Part shown: positions 1 through 10,571 of the stretch, piece by piece
How positions within the stretch are numbered: position 1 is the first letter of the stretch
How the letters are laid out: each line of letters begins with the position of its first letter
Source of the DNA: CAIWHR01 sp963734575
Lineage (GTDB): Bacteria > Pseudomonadota > Gammaproteobacteria > Burkholderiales > Casimicrobiaceae
Direction of reading: 5' to 3'
Assembly: GCA_963734575.1 (NCBI GenBank)
Contig: CAVTHT010000012.1
Location: forward strand, 131,852-195,851
DNA length: 64,000 nucleotides
The notes under the pieces: model-generated
The model's input: the letters and a program-made list of their open reading frames with translations, nothing else
Told to the model about the DNA's origin: nothing
Database searches by the model: none
Made by a program: the position numbers and the translations under genes

Positions 1-270
1 CACGTCACCGCGCACCATGTGGCAGTAGGCGAAGAAGGACGCCGACGCGAACGCGGAGCACATCTGCAGGAGCTCGACGTCGCCGGGCACGGGCCACGAG
101 AAGAGCTTGCGCCCGACGATCGAGACGATCTCCATGCCCACGATCGCCACGAAGATCAGGCCGCCGGCGATCGCCATGAACTTGCACGCGGAAAGCAGGA
201 TCCGTCCCCCTGCGCCGTAGCTGCGGCCGACGAGCGGGGGAGTCGACTCCGGGATCGGAACCTCCTGCAT
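1..270 (-). CDS. TRAP transporter small permease (DctQ-like), truncated by window edge
   Basis: The first 90 codons of a minus-strand gene are present; the rest lies left of the window. The N-terminal residues 1-23 are polar, followed by a strongly hydrophobic segment (about residues 24-46) and the text VGRKLFSWPVPGDVELLQM, a pattern typical of the small membrane subunit of TRAP dicarboxylate-type importers: a first helix, then a short amphipathic loop with G/D/V/E before helix two. The start ATG (268-270) has a strong AGGAGGAG ribosome-binding site just upstream. In this family the small permease works with a large permease (DctM) and a periplasmic binding protein, neither of which is in view. 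The substrate is unknown. Family assignment is moderately confident. Confidence 0.7.
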   Translation of the reverse strand, partial: MQEVPIPESTPPLVGRSYGAGGRILLSACKFMAIAGGLIFVAIVGMEIVSIVGRKLFSWPVPGDVELLQMCSAFASASFFAYCHMVRGDV

Positions 271-350
271 TGCTCCTCCTGCGAAAGCGCCGCGGCGCGG
301 CGCGCGTCGTTTGTTGTTGGTGCGGCCGCGTACGGCCGTGGTCGTTCAGG

Positions 351-792
351 TCAGATGCTGGGCCCTTCGGCGGCGTCGCACAAGGCGCGCACGTCCGCCG
401 GTGGCGCGACCGCTTCGATGCGTGCGGGATCGTCCGGACGGCGCCGCGCGAACACGCGAATCTCCTGTCCCTCCACCAGCAGCACGTCGCCGCGGCGGAT
501 GCGATGCTGCACGCACGAAGCTCTTGTTGCGCCATTCGGCGATCGTGGTCTCGATCTCGATCTCGTCGCCATACGTGGCCGGCACGATGAAGCGCGCCTT
601 CGCATCGACCAGCGGCGTTCCGAGCACTCCGTCCGCAGCTTCCCGCTGATGCCAGTTCGGTACGCCCGCGGCACGAAAGTAATGCAGCGAGGCCGCATCC
701 ATCCAGCGGAAGAAGTTGGGATAGAAGACGATGTGCGCCGGATCGCAGTCGCCGAACTCGACGGTGAAGCGGGTGATGTGGGTACGGGCCAT
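351..792 (-). CDS. Acyl-CoA thioesterase, hotdog fold (4-hydroxybenzoyl-CoA thioesterase-like); one frameshift
   Basis: The N-terminal part reads VEFGDCDPAHIVFYPNFFRW, the classic 4HBT hotdog signature with the catalytic Asp in the D-x-D-P-x-x-I/H-V-F-Y-P-x-Y/F-F motif. The frame breaks near base 513, where one extra G (plus strand) sits between two valine codons; after removing it the protein continues with VQHRIRRGDVLLVEGQEIRV and ends at a TGA at 351-353, about 146 residues in total, the usual family size. It lies directly downstream of iorB (the next base after the iorB stop region), so it may hydrolyse an aryl-CoA or relieve CoA trapping from the indolepyruvate oxidoreductase reaction. 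The substrate is inferred only from context. Confidence 0.75.
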
Positions 793-2357
793 TCAGGCAG
801 TGTCGGTGGTGGCAGTGGTCTTGCGCGCTGCGTTGCGGATGAAGCGCAGCGGCTGGGCGACGACGGGACGCGGCGGCGCGCCGTGGCGCACCAGCGCGAC
901 ATCGAGCGCCTTGCCCTCGTCGGCGAGCGCGGCCTCGCGCGCTTCACGAATGGCGCTCGCGCGTGTCGCCGGCGGCTCATCCCCCCGCGCGAGATGCGCA
1001 ATGATATGCGAAAGATTGCGCTTGCCGCGCTCGTTGGTGTCGCCGTAGCCCTTGATGAGGCGCCCGCACAGGGCGATCTCGTGGCCGAGCGCCCAGTCCG
1101 TGCGCAGGCCGTCGACCACCGCCTGCTGCCAGCGCTCGATCGCGGACTGCTCCTCGTGATAACGGAAGCCCCGGCGGCGCCAGCCGCGAAGGGCCGCGAG
1201 CGTTCGTAGCATCAGCAGGCCCAGCGCGCCGTCCGCACGCAGGTGCAGCGGCAGGGCGAAGGGCCGGCGTCCGCGCGCCTGGCGGCGACGGTCCCACGCC
1301 ATCAGGCGGCGGGCGAGGGATGCCGGCAGCAGGCCTGCAAACTCCGGAATGCCCGGCTTGAAGTGATCGACGATGCGCACGATGTCGCCCGGCGCCGCGT
1401 TGACTTCGCGCCGCACGCGCTCGAAGCGGCTCGCGCGCACCTTGAGGCCCGCAACGCGCACGATGTCGTCGAACGCCATCCACAGTGCCAGGTAGCGCGC
1501 GAATTCGCGCGTCGCGGCGAGCTCGTGCTGCGCCTGCGGATCGGCCATCTGCTCGGCGACGAGCATGCGCGTCACGCGATCGCGATACAGCGCCGCGTAC
1601 GCCGCGTCCTGGTACTCGCGCACGCGGGCCTCGCCGAGCGCTGCGATGTCCGCAACGGGCGCGGGCCATCCGGCCGGCGCGACCGGCTGCGGCGCGGCGC
1701 TCTCTGTCGGCGCCGCCACGGCGTGGTCACACGCCGCCATCCCGGCCGCGAAGCCGCGCAGGCTGCCGGCGACGCCGACGCCGGACTCGCGGATGATGGC
1801 CTCGAACACGGAGGGAGCGATGGGCAGGAGGCCCGATCCCGCGATCGCGCCGAGCATGACCGCGCTCACGACCGTACCCGCATCACGCGCGGCGGCATCC
1901 ATGTCGAACGCGGTGAGGCGCCGGCATTGCGCCGCCGCGGCCGCGAGCAGGCGGTCGGAGGCGAAACGGCCGTCGCCCAGCGCGAGCTTCTCGGCGGTGG
2001 TCAGTGTCCGGCTGGAGGACGTGACGAGGTGCGTCCGGTCGGCGCCCGCCATGCCGGCCTGGAGAACGCGCCCGGCTTCGAGCAGCTCCGAGGCGACGAT
2101 GAGATCGATGCGACCCGGCACCGGGTAGAGGCTCAGCACGGGTCGCCGCGTGCCGAGCGTGGCGATCGGCACCGGGAACACTTCGACGTAATAGGTCGTT
2201 GCGCCCGTGCGCTGCGCGACACCGGGAATCGACGTGCTCTGCGCGACGAACCCCGCGCGCCGCGCTGCATCGACCAGCCATTCGGCGAGCACGCCGCCGC
2301 CCTGGCCGCCGAGGGCCGCGATCAGTACGCGCAGCGGCGGGTATTGTCGATGTTCAT
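793..2357 (-). CDS. iorB: Indolepyruvate oxidoreductase subunit beta
   Basis: Partner of IorA in oxidative decarboxylation of arylpyruvates to aryl-acetyl-CoA. The 500-residue body contains the gamma-type pyruvate oxidoreductase domain at the N-terminus (GGQGGGV motif, then the conserved STSIPGVAQRTGATTYYVE region) and the long C-terminal extension characteristic of IorB proteins in proteobacteria, ending with the YGDTNERGK region. The ATG at 2355-2357 lies two bases after the iorA stop (TGA-CC-ATG), so translation is probably coupled. Joining this start to the long frame needs one missing base near 2333; without it the frame opens only at residue 24. About 521 residues after correction. The start choice rests on gene spacing and on recovery of the GGQGGGV motif. 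Confidence 0.88.
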
Positions 2358-2359
2358 GG

Positions 2360-4514
2360 TCACGCCGGCTGCAGCAGCCGCGCTGCGATGCCGCGCAGGC
2401 GCGCGGCGATGCGGTCGCGCCAATGCGGGTTCTGGATCACCTCGGCGCGGTAGAACGAGGGGCACAGGGTTGCCGCGTGTGCGTTCTCGCCACACAGGCC
2501 GCAACCGACGCAACCGTCGAGCACCGTCGCGACGGGATCGACCTTCAGCGGATCGCTGCTTTCCTTGAGCGACAGCGTCGGGCAGCCGGAGAGGCGGATG
2601 CACGAGTGGTCGCCCGAGCACGTGTCCTCGTCGACACCGTACTTGACGCGCACCATCCGCTTGCCGCGCTTCAGGAGGTCGGTGCGCCACGGCTTCACGC
2701 GCCGCTGGCGCTCGAGCTGGCACTCGCCTTCCGCGACGATCACCTTGAGGCCGGCGAAGTCGGTCGTGAACGCGTCGGCGAGCGTGCGGCGCATCTCGTC
2801 CACGCGATAGCTGTCCACGCGCCGCAGCCAGCGCACGCCGAGGCCTTCGAGCGTGCGCTCGATGACCTGGTTGTCGCCGACGAGGCTGCGCGTCTTGTCC
2901 GCGGCCGCTTCCCTGGTGGCTTCATCGGGCGTCGAGATGATTTCCTGCGTCCCGGTGGCCGAGGTGTAGCCGTTCTTGAAGATCAGCAGCACGGCATCGT
3001 CGCCGTTGAAGAGCGCCGACTGCACGCCGGTGAGCGCGCCGTTGTGCCAGAAGCCGCCGTCGCCCATGATGGCCAGCGTGCGACGCTGCATCATCGGCGA
3101 CACGCCCGCGCGGCTCGCGAGACTCATGCCGTAGCCCAGGATCGAATGGCCGAGGCCGAACGGCTCGAAGGTGGCGAACGAGTGGCAGCCGATGTCGGCG
3201 GCGATATGCATCTGCCCGACTTCGCGCTGCGCCAGCTTGATCGCCGCGAACACCGGCCGCTCCGGACAGCCGATGCAGAACTGCGGCGGCCGCGCCGGCA
3301 GCGGCGCTTCGAGCGCGCTCGCGACGTTGGTGCGCCCGGCAGCGATGCCGTCGAGCCATGCCTTGCCCGCGGTGAGATCGACGTCGCGCGCATGGAGCCC
3401 CATGAACGCCGCGAGACCCTGCGCGAGCACCTCGACGTTGTATTCGCCGGCCATGGGCAGCACGTCCTTGCCGTGCAGCGCGGTCTGCACGTCGAGGCGT
3501 CGCAGCGTCGCGCCGATCTCCTGCTCCATGAACTCCGGCTGGCCTTCCTCGATGACCAGCACCGCGCGCTTCCCCACGCAGAAGTCGCGCACTTCGTCGG
3601 GCACGATGGGATAGGTCACGTTCAGCACGAGCATCGGCAGCTCGCTGGCGCCGAAGCTGTCGGCCATGCCGAGCTCCGCCATCGCGCTCACGACGGAGTT
3701 GTACAGCCCGCCCTGCACGATCAGCCCGATGTCGTCGCGACGTCCGGGCATGCGCTCGTTCAGGGCACGCTCGACGATGAACCGCCGCGCCGCGGGGATG
3801 CGTGCATCGAACTTGAGCTTCTCGTGACGGTACGTGGACGGCGGGTGCGCGAGGCGGCCGTAGTCGAAGACGGCCGCATCCTGCATGCGATGGACCGTGG
3901 AGATCGGCGGCGCGACGTTGTCGCGGCACAGGAACGAGCCGCGGACGTGACACGTGCGGATGCGCAATTGCAGCATCGCCGGCATGCTCGACGCCTCCGA
4001 TGCGGCGAAGGCCTGCTCCACCATGTCGACCATGTGCGCGAGCTCGGGCCGCGGATCGAACAGCAGCAGGGACGACTTGAGCGCGTACGCATAGGTGCGC
4101 TCCTGGATCACGCTCGCGCCCTCGCCGTAGTCTTCCCCGACGATGATCAGGGCGCCGCCCGAGCACCCCGGGAGAGGCCAGGTTGGAGAGCGCATCGGCC
4201 GCGACGTTGGTCCCGACGATGGATTTCCACGTCACTGCGCCCCGCAGCGGATACGCCAGCGATGCACCGAGCATCGCCGCGGCGGAGGCTTCGTTGGCGC
4301 AGGCCTCGACGTGCACGCCGAGCTCGCGCAGGTAGGGCTTCGCCTGCACCAGCACGTCCATCAGATGCGACACGGGCGCGCCCTGGTAGCCACCCACGTA
4401 GGCGACACCCGATTGCAGCAACGCCTTGGTGATGGCGAGGATCCCTTCGCCATGGAAGAGCTCGCCCTCGGAGAGGCGCAGCATGTCGACTTCCTTGCCG
4501 AACGAGACTTCCAT
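2360..4514 (-). CDS. iorA: Indolepyruvate oxidoreductase subunit alpha
   Basis: Thiamine-diphosphate and iron-sulfur enzyme subunit that oxidises indolepyruvate, phenylpyruvate or hydroxyphenylpyruvate. Visible features in order: N-terminal pyrimidine-binding domain (GYQGAPVSHLMDVL; HVEACANEASAAAM), a central CIGCPERP motif, the TPP motif GDGGFWHNGALTG, and a C-terminal ferredoxin-like domain with clusters CSGDHSCIRLSGC and CVGCGLCGENAHAATLC for two [4Fe-4S] centres. One extra base near 4163 splits the frame; the corrected product is about 717 residues, normal for IorA. The gene heads an operon iorA-iorB-thioesterase and is transcribed away from a LysR gene. Together with the paa cluster at 7.5-18.7 kb it offers a direct route from phenylpyruvate to phenylacetyl-CoA. 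Confidence 0.92.
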
Positions 4515-4587
4515 GACCGGGTCCTGGATCGCGGTGCGTCGAGGCGACGCACGAGGGTGACCCGCAAGGGTAGCGACGACGGGTATT

Positions 4588-4602
4588 ATTGGTCAATCCA
4601 AT
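4588..4602. promoter_or_regulatory. Candidate LysR operator in the iorA / lysR divergent intergenic region
   Basis: A perfect inverted repeat ATTGG-TCAAT-CCAAT (5-bp arms, 5-bp spacer) sits in the 113-bp AT-richer gap between the two divergent starts, 25 bp upstream of the LysR ATG and 73 bp upstream of the iorA ATG. A 15-bp palindrome with T/A-rich half sites in this position is what LysR-type regulators usually bind. The sequence shows the repeat; its role is inferred from position and family. Confidence 0.5.
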
Positions 4603-4627
4603 TAAGACGATATCCATTATTCTCTGC

Positions 4628-5518
4628 ATGAATATCACGGACGTCGACCTCAATCTCCTGCACACCTTCCAGGCGATCCACGGGGCGCGGAGCGTGAGCC
4701 GCGCTGCCGCGCAGCTCGGTGTCTCGCAACCTACCGTCAGCCACGGGTTGCGCAGGCTGCGCGAGCTCTACGGCGATCCGCTGTTCGTGCGCAGCGAAGG
4801 CGGCATGGCGCCCACCGCGAAGGCCGACCGCCTCGCCGGTGCCGTGCGCGAGGCTCTGCGTGTGCTGGAGGTCGCGATTCGCGAGGGCGAGCGGTACGAC
4901 CCCGCGCGCTCCGAGCGCACGTTCCGCCTGCACATGAGCGACATCGGCGAAACGATCTTCCTGCCCGTGCTTCTTCGCGCGACGCGGCGCGACGCGCCGT
5001 CCGTGCGCTTCGAGGTGTTCCAGCTCGACGAACCGGAGATCCTGCCGGCGCTCGAGAGCGGGCGCATCGACCTCGCCCTGGGCTACATCCCGTCGCTCGG
5101 CCAGGCGGAGCGCCGGTTCCTGCTGCACGAGCGCTACGTCGTGCTGATGCGCCGGGGCCATCCCGCGGCCAGGCGGAGCGCGACGCGGCGCGCGATGGGC
5201 GAGCTCGAGTACGTGGTCGTGCGCTCGCACTCGGCCACCGGCCGCCTCCTGAAAGAGCTCGGCCTCGAAGGGCGCATCCACGTGACCCTGCCGCACTTCA
5301 TGGTGCTGCCGCACATCCTGGCCGCGACCGATCTCGCGGTGATCATGCCGTCGCGCCTCGCCGATGCGTTCGGGCAGTTCGGCGACTACGCGGCATGGCG
5401 GCCGCGCGTGGGACTGCCCGCATTCGACGTGAGCGTGCACTGGTCGTGGCGGTTCGAGGGCGACCCTGGCAACCGCTGGCTGCGCGAGCGGATCGTGGAG
5501 TTGTTCGGCGAGAGCTGA
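4628..5518 (+). CDS. LysR-family transcriptional regulator, divergent from iorAB
   Basis: 296 residues. The N-terminal winged helix-turn-helix is clear (DLNLLHTFQAIHGARSVSRA, then AAQLGVSQPTVSHGLRRLRE and GDPLFVRSEGG), followed by a periplasmic-binding-like sensor domain from about residue 90. The LFVR and MAPTAKA segments are of the NodD/LinR-type subgroup. I place the start at ATG 4628 because the HTH begins seven residues later, although the frame is open 39 bases further upstream. It is transcribed away from iorA across a short gap with a palindrome, so it most likely controls the iorAB-thioesterase operon in response to an aromatic amino acid derived keto acid. The ligand is an inference. 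Confidence 0.85.
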   Translation: MNITDVDLNLLHTFQAIHGARSVSRAAAQLGVSQPTVSHGLRRLRELYGDPLFVRSEGGMAPTAKADRLAGAVREALRVLEVAIREGERYDPARSERTFRLHMSDIGETIFLPVLLRATRRDAPSVRFEVFQLDEPEILPALESGRIDLALGYIPSLGQAERRFLLHERYVVLMRRGHPAARRSATRRAMGELEYVVVRSHSATGRLLKELGLEGRIHVTLPHFMVLPHILAATDLAVIMPSRLADAFGQFGDYAAWRPRVGLPAFDVSVHWSWRFEGDPGNRWLRERIVELFGES

Positions 5519-5781
5519 CGCAACCTTCCGCCGCGCGGAAGCTTGTGGCGCCCGACTCAGTGCGGCGAATCTGTCGATGCGGCTTACACGCGGCCGCCAC
5601 GCCGCGTGAACGGCCGACGCACCCCGTGATCATCCCGTTGTTTCCAAAACGATGCCGCAGCCCCTCGATCGCGTGGCACGGCACATGCGTGCTTCCGACA
5701 ACTGCACGCTCGCGCCGACGCGCGGGCGCACGGTTCGTTCGACAACGGCCCATGTTGTCCGCGGCCATACGGGGAGGCCCC

Positions 5782-6522
5782 ATGACCAACCGTCGCAATG
5801 GCAGTTCAGGTGGTGCCGCGGTCCTGCTGTGCCTCGGCCTGTGTGCACCGTTGCCGGTGCAGGGCCTCCTGCTCGGGCAGGTCGACACCTTCGAGGATCT
5901 CACCACGGACGGATGGTTCGCCGGCGGACTGGGATTGGGTCAGGTCCCGCCGACGCCCCCGGCCGTGGTGGCCGATGGCGGACCGACCGGCAACGGCGAT
6001 GCGTTCATGGTGGTGACCGCGCAGGGTGGTAACGGGCCGGGCAGCCGCCTCGTCGCCATCAATGGCCAGCAATGGGCAGGTGATTATCTCGGCGCCGGCA
6101 TCGGCGGCATCAGCATGGACCTGCGGAATCTGGGACAGACCGCACTCACGATCCGACTCTTGTTCGAGGATCCGGTGGCGGCGCCTCCGATCGACGAGGG
6201 CGTTGGCACCTTGGCCATCTCGCTCGCCGCAGGCAGTGGGTGGACACACGCCTTCCTTCCGGTGAGCCCGTCGGCTCTCACGATGCTGAGTGGCGACGCC
6301 TCCACGCTGCTCGGCAACGTCACGCTGCTCCGGATCATCCACAGCACGGCCGCCGACGCGGAGCCGATTGCGGGCGTCCTCGGCGTGGACAACATTCGCG
6401 CCGAAGCAGCCAGGCTCCCCGAGCCCGGGTCACTGGTGCTGATGCTGACGGGACTGCTCGCCCTGGCGTGGCGCTTCCGCGCTCGCGTACCCGGCGCGCA
6501 GCGCCGGCAATGCAACCGCTAG
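5782..6522 (+). CDS. PEP-CTERM sorting domain protein, secreted
   Basis: 246 residues. An N-terminal signal sequence (AAVLLCLGLCAPLPVQG) precedes a beta-rich, Gly/Asp/Thr-rich body, and the C-terminus is a textbook PEP-CTERM signal: LPEPGS, a hydrophobic helix (LVLMLTGLLALAW), then an Arg-rich tail. Such proteins are exported, processed by an exosortase (EpsH/XrtA type) and displayed on or released into the exopolysaccharide matrix. The start was chosen at ATG 5782 because it follows GGGGAGG and begins the signal peptide. The body resembles no domain I can name; DNIRAEA before the PEP motif is the usual beta-sandwich ending. It is convergent with another PEP-CTERM gene just downstream. Confidence 0.85.
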   Translation: MTNRRNGSSGGAAVLLCLGLCAPLPVQGLLLGQVDTFEDLTTDGWFAGGLGLGQVPPTPPAVVADGGPTGNGDAFMVVTAQGGNGPGSRLVAINGQQWAGDYLGAGIGGISMDLRNLGQTALTIRLLFEDPVAAPPIDEGVGTLAISLAAGSGWTHAFLPVSPSALTMLSGDASTLLGNVTLLRIIHSTAADAEPIAGVLGVDNIRAEAARLPEPGSLVLMLTGLLALAWRFRARVPGAQRRQCNR

Positions 6523-6537
6523 ACGGGCAAGACGAAT

Positions 6538-6566
6538 CTCGCGCGGCGGGTTGACCGCCACGCGAG
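6538..6566. terminator. Bidirectional hairpin between convergent PEP-CTERM genes
   Basis: CTCGCG-C-GGCGG, loop GTTGA, CCGCC-A-CGCGAG: an 11-bp GC-rich stem with one C/A mismatch, located 16 bp after one stop codon and 15 bp before the other. No clear T-tract on either strand, so termination strength is uncertain, but the position suits a shared terminator. Confidence 0.5.
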
Positions 6567-6580
6567 GATAGGCGGCGGGA

Positions 6581-7294
6581 TCAGTGCCGCGTACGCCGTG
6601 TCGCGAGCCAGCCGAGCGCGCTCGCGACCAGCAGCAGCGTCGCGGGTTCCGGGACGGTGCCCGTGCCGCCGCCGCCGTTGGCGAGGAACGTCACGTCGTC
6701 GATCCACGCGCCGCCGGCCGTTCCCTGCGGCACCACCGGGATCACGCCGATGTTGCGGATTTCCTTGCCGGCCGGTGCCGTGAAGCTGAAGAGCTGACTC
6801 GCATTGATGGTCGTCTGCGAGAGCTGATCACCGCAGTTGAGGTCGCCGCACACCGTGACGAGCGCGGTGGTGCTCGGTCCGAACAGCTGAATCCATTCGC
6901 TGACGAACGTGAAGCCGGGGTTGAGGACGCGGATCTCGACGAACTGCGTGAAGTCGATCACTGCATTCGACCCGGGCCCGCCGACGCCGCCCTCCAGGCC
7001 GGCGACGACATTGCTTCCCGAATGCGCCGGACCGAACGTGGTGCCGGTGAGGTCGAGGAGCCCTGAGACCGACGGAAATACGTCGGCGGGATCGGATGTG
7101 AGTCCTCCCGACGTGATGCGCAGCGGCGGGAACTCGTCGTTCAACTCCGACGCGTTGTCGAGCAGGCCGCCCTGCGTGGGATTGGCCGTTGGTGTCAGGC
7201 CCGGCGGTAGCGTCTCGAAATCGATGAACAGCGCGTGGGATGTGCCCGCCGAGAAAAGCCCTGCAGCGGCCAGTGCGACCAGGATCTTCCGCAT
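6581..7294 (-). CDS. PEP-CTERM sorting domain protein, secreted
   Basis: 237 residues, starting at ATG 7292-7294 after a GGGAGGTCGA ribosome-binding site; the start is fixed by the signal peptide MRKILVALAAAGLFSAGTSHA. The body has features of the PEP-CTERM beta-sandwich group (LFIDFETLPPG near the mature N-terminus, WIDDVTF near the end), and the tail is VPEPATLLLVASALGWLATR followed by R-T-R-H: the PEP motif, a membrane helix and basic residues. Two cysteines (VCGDLNCGD) may form a disulfide. The neighbouring convergent gene encodes an unrelated-looking protein with the same sorting signal, so the host must encode an exosortase elsewhere. Confidence 0.88.
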   Translation of the reverse strand: MRKILVALAAAGLFSAGTSHALFIDFETLPPGLTPTANPTQGGLLDNASELNDEFPPLRITSGGLTSDPADVFPSVSGLLDLTGTTFGPAHSGSNVVAGLEGGVGGPGSNAVIDFTQFVEIRVLNPGFTFVSEWIQLFGPSTTALVTVCGDLNCGDQLSQTTINASQLFSFTAPAGKEIRNIGVIPVVPQGTAGGAWIDDVTFLANGGGGTGTVPEPATLLLVASALGWLATRRTRH

Positions 7295-7516
7295 TTCGAC
7301 CTCCCGTCCGGTGGTGGTGCAATGACGGCGGAGTTGTGCGGTACAGGCCGCAAGCATCGGCCATGCCATCGGCCTGATTCTTCTGTCGAATCAAGGCCAT
7401 GCTCGATGCCAATGGCATGAGCGCGCGGGCGATGTAAATCTTTTCGACGGTTCTGGACGCTCTATGGCCCACGACGGCGCCCGGCGTTCGCGGGCGACCG
7501 TAATACCGGGATGAAT

Positions 7517-7543
7517 GCTGGCGGCCCACGGTGCGCCGCCAGC
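7517..7543 (-). terminator. Strong hairpin downstream of the paa operon
   Basis: GCTGGCGGC, 9-base loop, GCCGCCAGC: a perfect 9-bp stem lying 11 bp after the paaJ stop codon on the minus strand. There is no run of T after it, so it may act as a Rho-dependent end or as a 3' stabiliser of the paa transcript rather than a classic intrinsic terminator. Confidence 0.5.
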
Positions 7544-7553
7544 CGCGTGATCG

Positions 7554-8758
<1,205 letters not shown>

Positions 8759-8762
<4 letters not shown>

Positions 8763-10075
8763 TCCTTTGGTCGTTTGTCGAGGATGCGCTTGGCCTTGCC
8801 GAGGGAGCGTTCGATCGCCCCGGGCAGGGCAAGGCGCACCGTCGTCGACACGCCGACGTACGCCTTGATGTTGTGCTCCAGCTTGCGCGCGGCCGCGTGG
8901 CGCGCGTCCTGGCTGCCACTGCCGAGGTCGGGACCCATCTCGACGTGCACGGTCATCTCGTCCATGAGTTGCGGGCGCGTGACTTCGAGGAGGTAATGCG
9001 GCGTGAGCTCGGGCTGCTTCAGGATGAGCTCCTCGATCTGCGTCGGGAACACGTTCACGCCGCGGATGATGAGCATGTCGTCGGTGCGTCCGGTGATCTT
9101 CTCGATGCGACGCATCGAGCGCGCGGAAGGCGGCAGGAGGCGCGTGAGGTCGCGCGTGCGATAGCGGACCATCGGCAGCGCCTCCTTGGTGAGCGAGGTG
9201 AAGACGAGCTCGCCCTTCTCGCCCTCGGGCAGCACTTCGCCCGTCTCCGGATCCACGACTTCCGGGTAGAAGTGATCCTCCCAGACCGTGAGCCCGTCCT
9301 TGGTCTCGATGCATTCCTGGGCCACGCCCGGACCGATGATCTCCGACAGGCCGTAGATGTCGATCGCGTCCATGTCGAGCCGCTCCTCGATCGCACGGCG
9401 CATCGCCGGCGTCCACGGCTCCGCGCCGAAGATGCCGATCTTGAGCGACGACGCGCGGGGATCGTGGCCCTGCTTCGCCATCTCCTCCGCGATCGCGAGC
9501 ATGTACGACGGCGTCACCATGATGATGTCGGGACGGAAGTCGTGGATGAGCTGCACCTGACGCTCGGTCATGCCGCCGGACATCGGAATGACGGTGGCGC
9601 CGAGACGCTCCGCGCCGTAGTGCGCGCCGAGGCCGCCCGTGAAGAGGCCGTAGCCGTAGGCGACGTGGATGATGTCGCCGGCGCGCCCGCCTGCTGCGCG
9701 AATCGAGCGGGCCATCACCGTGCTCCACGTGTCGATGTCCTGCACGGTGTAGCCGACGACCGTCGGCCGCCCCGTGGTGCCCGAGGACGCGTGGATGCGC
9801 ACCACCTGCTCGCGCGGCACGGCGAACATGCCGAACGGATAGTTGTCGCGCAGGTCCTGCTTGGTCGTGAACGGGAAATGCCGCAGGTCGGCGAGACTCT
9901 TCAGGTCTTCCGGACGCACTCCGGCGGCATCGAACTTGCGGCGGTAGTGCGGCACGTGCGTGTACGCGTGGCGCAGCGACCATTGCAGGCGTTCGAGCTG
10001 CAGCGCGGCGAGCTCGTCGGCGCTCGCGCGCTCGATCGGATCGAGCTCGGACGAGAGCGGCTTGCGGGCGGGCAT
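8759..10075 (-). CDS. paaK: Phenylacetate-CoA ligase
   Basis: 438 residues, full length. It activates phenylacetate to phenylacetyl-CoA with ATP. The AMP-binding core HASSGTTGRPTVVGYT is followed by the acyl-adenylate regions YGLSEIIGPGVAQEC, YRTRDLTRLLPP and the C-terminal lid motif ITGRTDDMLIIRGVNVFPTQ. The N-terminal domain (LQLERLQWSLRHAYTHVPHYRRKFDAAG) is diagnostic of PaaK rather than generic acyl-CoA synthetases. It lies between paaI (16-bp gap) and paaJ (ATGA overlap). Since the window also encodes two indolepyruvate oxidoreductases that make aryl-acetyl-CoA directly, PaaK would be needed mainly for free phenylacetate. Confidence 0.96.
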
Positions 10076-10091
10076 GGTCCTCCTCCGGCGG

Positions 10092-10571
10092 TCAGGCGTC
10101 GCGGGCGTGCTCGCCGTCGACCGCGATCACGTGTCCCTTGATGCGATAGCTCTTGCCGCGGAAGAGCGCGATCTTCTCGCCGCGGTCGTTGCGCACCTCG
10201 ATGTCGTACACGCCGGTGCGGCCGCTCGCGCTCATCTCCCGGGCGCGCGCCGTCAGCACGTCGCCGCTGCGCGCCGGCGCGAGAAAGTCGATGCTGCATC
10301 CCGACGCCACGGTGTTGAGATTGTAGCTGTTGCATGCGTACGCGAACGCGCTGTCCGCGAGCGTGAAGATGAAGCCGCCGTGGCAGATCGCGTGGCCGTT
10401 CAGCATGTCGGGACGTACGGTCATGGCGAGCTCGGCCGTGCCCGGCCCGACGGCGACGATGCGCATGCCGAGCCGCTGCGAGGCGTCGTCGCGTTCCCAC
10501 ATCGCGGCGGCCACGCGTTCGGCCAGCGCCTGGGCCTCGGCCGGCGTCGCGCTCGGATGATGCTCACCCAT
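10092..10571 (-). CDS. paaI: Phenylacetic acid degradation thioesterase PaaI
   Basis: 159 residues with the PaaI hotdog fold: NGHAICHGGFIFTLADSAFA contains the conserved HGG and the catalytic Asp, and SIDFLAPARSGDVLTARARE is the second strand motif. PaaI hydrolyses hydroxyphenylacetyl-CoAs and ring-hydroxylated dead-end CoA esters to rescue CoA during the pathway. The ATG (10569-10571) overlaps the probable paaH stop codon, and paaK starts 16 bp downstream, so it is embedded in the operon. Confidence 0.93.
   Translation of the reverse strand: MGEHHPSATPAEAQALAERVAAAMWERDDASQRLGMRIVAVGPGTAELAMTVRPDMLNGHAICHGGFIFTLADSAFAYACNSYNLNTVASGCSIDFLAPARSGDVLTARAREMSASGRTGVYDIEVRNDRGEKIALFRGKSYRIKGHVIAVDGEHARDA

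Noticed and set aside
19..1209. A long open frame on the plus strand at the left edge
   Set aside because: It lies antisense to the TRAP permease, thioesterase and iorB, has Arg/Ala-rich composition typical of GC-skewed shadow translation, and no domain.
10421..10566. A 143-codon extension of PaaH into paaI
   Set aside because: The extension is low-complexity Arg-rich text and overlaps the true PaaI; a single indel near 10602 gives a natural stop.
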